NCBI GenBank assembly: GCA_029532415.1
Contig: JAQOTA010000028.1
Location: 248,001 to 312,000, forward strand
DNA length: 64,000 nt
Source: Marasmius tenuissimus
Taxonomy: Eukaryota > Basidiomycota > Agaricomycetes > Agaricales > Marasmiaceae
Direction of reading: 5' to 3'
The notes under the pieces were generated by a model. That model saw only the letters and a program-made list of their open reading frames with translations. It was not told where the DNA came from and did no database searches. The position numbers and the translations under genes were made by a program. How positions within the stretch are numbered: the stretch's first letter is position 1; each line of letters opens with the position of its first letter. Below, piece after piece: positions 58,533 through 64,000 of the stretch.

Positions 58533-60089
58533 TTACTGGTTCGATGACCTCGGGACGTTGTCCTTGAGAGCCAACAGCTGCTTCGAGCGGAACGCCTCGT
58601 AGTGGATTTGGGCGGTGGTCTCAATCAGGTCTTGAAGGTGTGTCCTATGAATGATAGCGTGAGCAAGGAAACGAGCCAAACAAGGTATAACGTATACGCA
58701 CCTGGTCAAGAAGTTCCTCAAATCGGTGAACTCGCAGTGATTGGGATCCTCGACGTTGACCACTCCCCAGCGGTTTTTCCGTCCTCGAACGGTCTTGCCG
58801 TCAATGATGACGTTCTGCTCAGAACCGACAACAGCGAAAGGAATCATGTTCTAAAAGTGCATAGTCCGTGTCAGCGACGAGATAGGGCGTCTTGAATGAC
58901 CATTCATCCTCACCCTAACCGACTCGTTGAGCTGAACTTCCTCTTCTTCATCCTCTTCCTTGTCGAATGGGTACAAACGGATGTTGTTGTACACGAGCTC
59001 TTCCCGAATCTGCGTAAAAGAGGAAGTTTAAGCTAGTTGGAGAGTTGAAGCTGGCAACCGAACGCACCCTATCCTTGAAAGCCTCCCTCTCTTCGAAAGT
59101 CAAAGTGTCTGCCTTCGCGATGACAGGAACCACGTTGACAACCTCTGCGAGCTTCTTCATCACAGCAATATCGATAGGTCTCAGGTTGTGGCCTGTGGGG
59201 TTGATGAAGAACAAGCAGCAGTGGATACGGGTGTCCTGGATGTATCGGTCACGCTGAGCAGTAAGCTCTTTGCGCAGGTAAGCAGAATGTTGGTCCTTGA
59301 TGTACTTCATAATCGGATCCCAGCTGAATGCCGAAAACGAAAAACACGTCAGAGCGTGGCCTTCAACTAGTATAGGAGTTGAACGCACCATCCCTCGTTG
59401 TTGATCTGGTCACCGTACCCAGGAGTGTCGACGATGTTGAGGCGCAGCTTGACACCGTTTTCAACGATAACTGCAAGGAATATGTCAGCAAAACTCGAGA
59501 TGGAAAGGCATATGCGTATGCAGATGGAAATAAGGCGAGGGGTTCATGACGGTAAATTCCAGTAATTCGGAGAACAGAAAAAAAGGTTGAATTATGAGGA
59601 ACCCTTTCTTTCAAGAACGTGTTCCATCATACGTGTCCAGCCAGAGAGCATAAGGGGGGGTGAAAAGGGATGTAACGAAAAGTGACTACGAACCATGCGA
59701 GACCTGCTGGATTTCTGTCGTCTGCCTAACGGGCTCATCTGCCACAAAACGACCCTTGCTATCAATTAGATGCGACGCGAAAATGGTGTTAATGAGCGTA
59801 GATTTTCCCAATCCAGTCGGTCCTAAAAGAGAGAAGCAATTTGGTCAGCCAACAGTTCAATATCCCTTCTCTAAGCGCGACCAGCCGCCAAAATCGAGCA
59901 TAGCAGCAATTCCAACCATAATGCAGCCCAGAGATGCATTGAGACACCAATAAAGAGCGTTCGTCACTCACCAACAACAATGCAGTTGAATTGGAACCCT
60001 CTCTTCAGCAATTTGTGCTCAATTTGCCTAGTGATAGAGTCGAAACCGACATAGGAAGAGGCAATAATTTCATCTCCAGCTTCAGACAT
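58533..60089 (-). CDS. CDC10: septin Cdc10
   Basis: Minus-strand exons 59972-60089, 59694-59822, 59389-59470, 59068-59323, 58914-59009, 58702-58850 and 58533-58644 give 313 residues. Septins form GTP-binding filaments at the bud neck, septum and hyphal cortex. The start SSYVGFDSITRQIEHKLLKRGFQFN (residues 11 on) includes the basic membrane-binding stretch. The P-loop GPTGLGKS is at 40-47, DTPG at 97-100 and the specificity motif AKAD follows in exon 4. The septin-unique element runs RWGVVNVEDPNHCEFTDLRNFL and then THLQDLIETT. The sequence ends soon after LLALKDNVPRSSNQ without a coiled coil, as expected for Cdc10 but not Cdc3, Cdc11 or Cdc12. The two 5' introns are long for this genome (149 and 223 bp), but no residues are missing there. 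Confidence 0.94.
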
Positions 60090-62287
60090 TGTTGTCGGTA
60101 AATGAGAGTCTGCGAAGGAAAACAGAGACGAGAGATGGGGGAGGAGGAAAAGGGCGACGTTGAGCCGAACGATGAGGCCAGGTGTAAAGCGTAAATTTGG
60201 CTTCGTGTACAAACAAAACCAATTTCAACCGTCCTCACGCCACTGCTTACAGCGTCTCCTTTCTTTCCAACCTCGACATGCTACACGTTTGTGAATGGTT
60301 TTAACCTCATGCACGTACTTTTATGAAGGGAAAAGGACTCTAATACGAGAAGATGGGCTCGAACTTGAGCAGATCATCGTTTAAGGGCCATGAACACGAA
60401 AATGATCTGCCAATGTCGCATCATGCCTCCGGGGAACTCACAAGTATACGCCTTGGATAGTCTATTTCTTGCCTAAAAATATTTTCACTGGTTAGATGTG
60501 CGTGCGTGCTGTTATGATTTTCACTACTATCCGCGCTCAAATTGTTATGGAATCCTCACCAGGTCTGGCATGCTGCATTCATTTCACGAGTATCTGCTCG
60601 GTTTACCGTAATGAGGAAATCAGGGGAGGCGCCCTCGACTTTGTCGCGAACTGGATCTTGTTGTCGCCTTTGGCAGCAATCTTTTCTCTTCAGCCTTTGC
60701 CCAAATAGCATCAAGCTCAGTCGTTCCGTGCGTTTCTGTTTGTCCTTGATCCAGCCAGTCCTATAGCTGAAGCTTCCGGAATACCTCAGGACAGTGGAAA
60801 CGAGGAGTGCAATCTGTACGGCCGTTTCGCTGGCAGTTCTTTCTCCTGAATCTACTACTCGTATCCGAGCGGATGGACCGAAATACAAGCATCTCGGGGA
60901 AATATTCAGTCTATTGGTGACCTCGGCTTGCCTGTATGGAATACGGACGACTGGGGCACGGGAGTGGTAAAGCGCTGGGCAGACGAAGCTCGGAGGGTCT
61001 GTATACAGTATATGGTCAGTATCAATACCTCTTCTCGATATGCAAAGCAGACTCATGCATGAATAGTACACGAGTCGAGGAACCTTCGACCTGTTGCTCA
61101 TGAAATCTTTGGGTGTATCTTTACATGTCACTATCAGGTTCGGTCTTCTTTGCGCCTGCTGAACTTCGATACATGCAGTGTCGGTCGCCCAGCGTTGGAT
61201 GAGAAACAGGCAGGCAGGGGTCCTGAGATTTCCGAGTGCGTATTCTCCTCTATTAGGTCTCGCACCAAATCAATTGTTCTTCAGTTCATGAGGCGGGTGT
61301 TAGTCGCGATAACACTATGACTTCGACGTTTGTCCACAAGCTATATTGCAGACGGTTACATTAAATATCCCGAGGACGAAACTGCCTCCTATGTAGCTCG
61401 CATCAAATTGAGCGGCGTCGATCCCGACGTCAGGGTGTTCTACTCATGTAGAACAAACCGACTGGCGAACATGACGCCCCGACGTTTTTCGTCTGTCCCT
61501 CTCTGTCCTCCGGTCAATGGTGCTCTCTGGACCAGGCTACCAGAGTCAGATGCCCTCGGACGTGGGGGTACTATTTAAGTACTACTCGTCTCCTCTTCCC
61601 GCCATTTGTTAATCCCTCGGTTTTGGCCTAGTCTACTGATGTGTACAGTAATGATAAAGACAATAAGTGATACGATGCCGCTGTAACAATCATTGTGGAG
61701 GTTTAAGTTACGAGACAAGAAAATGGGAGCCGTGATGGGGTTGAGCGGGCTTGTGGATGAGATGGTTGTCGATACGTAACGAGGCGAAGCTCACCTTTGA
61801 CCGTCGTTGTCGCGGTTGTATCGTCTTGTATATTCTTTTCTCTATTATTATAGCGACTAGAGTATTCCAGTGTACATTTTTAGGTGAATTGTGTCCATGA
61901 TTCGGCAAGGTACCCTCGGAGGAGAGATGTGGGAACAAAGTAACTCCGCTATTTTTACATTTTTGCCTTGTCATCACTTCCGCGATTTGACACCGAACAA
62001 CATCCTTCAACAGCTTGGGTCATCATGAACAGTCAATCCGCCGCCGCACATAGCCTTCAGACATCTCTTTTCCCGAATCTTATCAATCCAACACGCCCAA
62101 GTCGTCCGTAGCCCGACCGTAGGCAGGAATTCAATCCGACCCAATACCGCAGTACCTGGTGGCAGTGAGTGACTTAAAGCAGCAATAAACCGCGGTATTG
62201 ATCCTCTTTTGCTCTGTGTTCGACCCAGAACCACCATCATCGACCTTTCAAGACACTCGTTTGGTTTATTCTCCAACCTCGTTCACA
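60090..62287. other. 2.2 kb divergent spacer between septin and syntaxin
   Basis: No gene is supported. A 191-codon minus-strand frame (60556-61131) looks random. A plus-strand stretch near 61330-61578 (GYIKYPEDETASYVARIKLSG) looks somewhat protein-like but has no start, partner exon or homology I recognise. Confidence 0.45.
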
Positions 62288-63723
62288 ATGGCAAGAGATA
62301 GATTGGCAGCGATGAGGGTGAGTGTGCGGAAATTGGTCTCCTCGATTGCTTGGATCTGACACGGGGGCAGGCTCAACAGCAGTACCAGAACCCGACGCCC
62401 TAGTGAGTGCTGAACAATCGATCCAGAATTGCGAAGAGAGCGCTTACAACCAGCTGAAACGCAGTCATTCGTATCCTACACAGAACGAAACGAACAACAG
62501 GTCAAGCCTTCCGACGTACGAGATGTCTTCAGTCGACATTACTTTGGCTTCTGTTGGGAACGCGGGTGCAGGCGAGATGTCGACCTTCTATGCAGAGGTG
62601 AGTGTTACAATTAAATCGTGCTGTGCTATAATTCCCCAGAATCTGACCATCAATGTTTCTTCTTCCATAGATCTCGCTCTTGCAAGAAAGCATCCGAACC
62701 TTCAACGACCACGTCTCCCAGATCGGTGACCTCCACTCGCGCTCGTTGGGCGGCACAGATGAAGCTAGCCACAAAGCCGCGATGCAGCTAGACGAGCTTG
62801 CCGAGAATACGAGAACTCTGAGCACGAGTTTGAAGGGCCGTATACAGGCATTGGAGAGGCAGGCTGGAGCCGGAAGGGATGGTCAGATCAGGAAACAACA
62901 GGTGCGTCTCTCTTTCTGAATCTCCCATTGACAGTCCGCTGATAGGATGGGTCATCTATCGGGTAGACTGCACTGGTCAAGTCCAAGTTTGTGGAAGCGA
63001 TTCAAAACTACCAGACTATTGAACAGCAGTATCGGACAAAGTACAAGCAAAGGATGGAGAGGCAGTTCAAAATCGGTTCGTTCGATCATCTTTGGCGATA
63101 CACTTCCTCACTCGTCTGACAACATCCTCAGTCAAGCCCGATGCTTCACCCGAAGAAGTTCGAGCGGTCGTCAATGACGAAGCAGCTTCCGGCCAGATCT
63201 TCCAGCAAGCGGTAAGGATTCTTCATTCGTAGCCATCAGACGATAGAATGCTTATTTTGGCTATCCAGGTTCTGGACTCGAATCGATATGGTGACTCGAG
63301 GTCAGCGTATCGGGAAGTCCGGGAGCGTCAACAGGACCTCAAGCGGATCGAACAAACCCTTGCGGACCTCGCACAGCTTTTCAATGATGTTCGTACTCAC
63401 CCGCCCCCGCATCTCTCGTACCTCAGACTGACTCTTTTCCTATAGATGAGTACCCTCGTTGCGGAACAGGACGAGACGATACAGAATATCGAAACGCAGG
63501 CTGCTACGGTTGAGAAGGACACAGAAGCTGGGTACGTTGGGATGCCTTTTGGGTACCTTCGCGAGCAGCTGACACTTTTGAATTTCGTAGACTCGGGTTT
63601 ACAGAGAAAGCTGTTGCGTCTGCTCGTTCCGCGCGGAGGAAACGGTGGATCTGTTTCTTCATTATATTGATTATCCTTATCGTTATTGGTGTCGCAGTTG
63701 GTGTTACTGTTGGGAAGAAGTGA
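62288..63723 (+). CDS. SSO1: plasma-membrane syntaxin (Qa-SNARE, Sso1/Psy1 type)
   Basis: Nine exons (62288-62317, 62371-62402, 62465-62597, 62671-62901, 62967-63075, 63132-63211, 63269-63388, 63446-63531, 63591-63723) splice to 317 residues. It is the target-membrane SNARE for exocytic vesicles, working with a Sec9-type and a synaptobrevin partner. The start MARDRLAAMRAQQQ is typical. The Habc region contains SIRTFNDHVSQIGDLHSRSL, RIQALERQAGAGRDGQIRKQQ and YKQRMERQFKIVKPDAS. The SNARE helix contains FNDMSTLVAEQDETIQNIET, with the zero-layer Gln at about 253. A single C-terminal anchor (WICFFIILIILIVIGVAVGV) begins at 293. The acceptor at 62464 was chosen because an earlier one gives a stop codon. 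Its head-to-head neighbour, 2.2 kb away, is the septin gene. Confidence 0.94.
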
Positions 63724-64000
63724 TGAGGGCGCATCGTACCTCGTCTATCTGTTTCTTGCTCAATCTCTTTTCTTTGTATCATAGCCCGAGTGTTGTTGTG
63801 GTTTTTTTACTGTACGATATTGTCTCTTATCTACTACGTTTGTATATAACTGCATATCTACCTTACATTCACTTATAGTCTTCTTACTTGGGGTCCTTAT
63901 GAACGATGTATAACAATGAAAATTATAGAGGCGGACCAGTGGTAATTGCGGACGCGGATCATCTCTGTGGAGGCTCGACCGACCTGGGGTATGCCAGAAC

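Noticed and set aside
58071..58547. 158-codon plus-strand frame overlapping the septin 3' end
   Set aside because: Antisense to the septin stop region, very Lys/Glu/Asn-rich, with no domain or promoter.
60556..61131. 191-codon minus-strand frame between septin and syntaxin
   Set aside because: No family resemblance, no TATA or exon chain; composition is typical of a chance frame.

Overview
The window reads as a filamentous basidiomycete, most likely a mushroom-forming Agaricomycete. Genes are broken by many short GT-AG introns, nearly all 49-75 bp. A partial Plavaka/KDZ-type DNA transposase lies at the left edge, and there are etherase-like glutathione S-transferases and small secreted Kre9/KNH-like proteins, all typical of that class. 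I rebuilt spliced genes by hand from reading frame, splice sites and family knowledge. No tRNA, rRNA or CRISPR was found.

Layout. 1-1361 is the 3' part of a Plavaka-like transposase, followed by short repeats that may be its subterminal region. 2269-2553 (-) is a small Asn/Gln-rich protein with a TATA box. About 5 kb without a convincing gene follows. 7757-9739 holds two tandem GST paralogues. 9829-14958 (-) is IML1, the GATOR1/SEACIT catalytic subunit of TORC1 signalling. It is divergent from NAA20 (15272-16051), the NatB catalytic subunit. A 9.9 kb desert follows, then a single-exon Ser/His-rich protein (25927-26769, -), then a 16 kb desert with only small structural oddities.

The right third is gene-dense. 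It contains a Thr-rich coiled-coil protein with an AT-hook (42916-44221), an F-box protein (45077-47143), and four small secreted KNH-like paralogues arranged as two inverted pairs (49095-49685 and 50722-51316 on +; 55808-56392 and 57002-57533 on -). These flank a CTL/Pns1-type choline-transporter-like gene (51907-55151, -). The septin CDC10 (58533-60089, -) and an Sso1-type plasma-membrane syntaxin (62288-63723, +) close the window.

Functional links are loose. IML1 and NAA20 share a promoter region. The KNH-like proteins, septin and exocytic syntaxin all bear on cell surface, wall and polarised growth, but nothing here proves co-regulation. The best candidate for something not yet described is the inverted KNH-like cluster: every member has its own TATA-type promoter and a Lys-Arg processing site, and one copy has lost an intron. 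The poorly characterised coiled-coil/AT-hook, N/Q-rich and Ser/His-rich proteins are secondary candidates.
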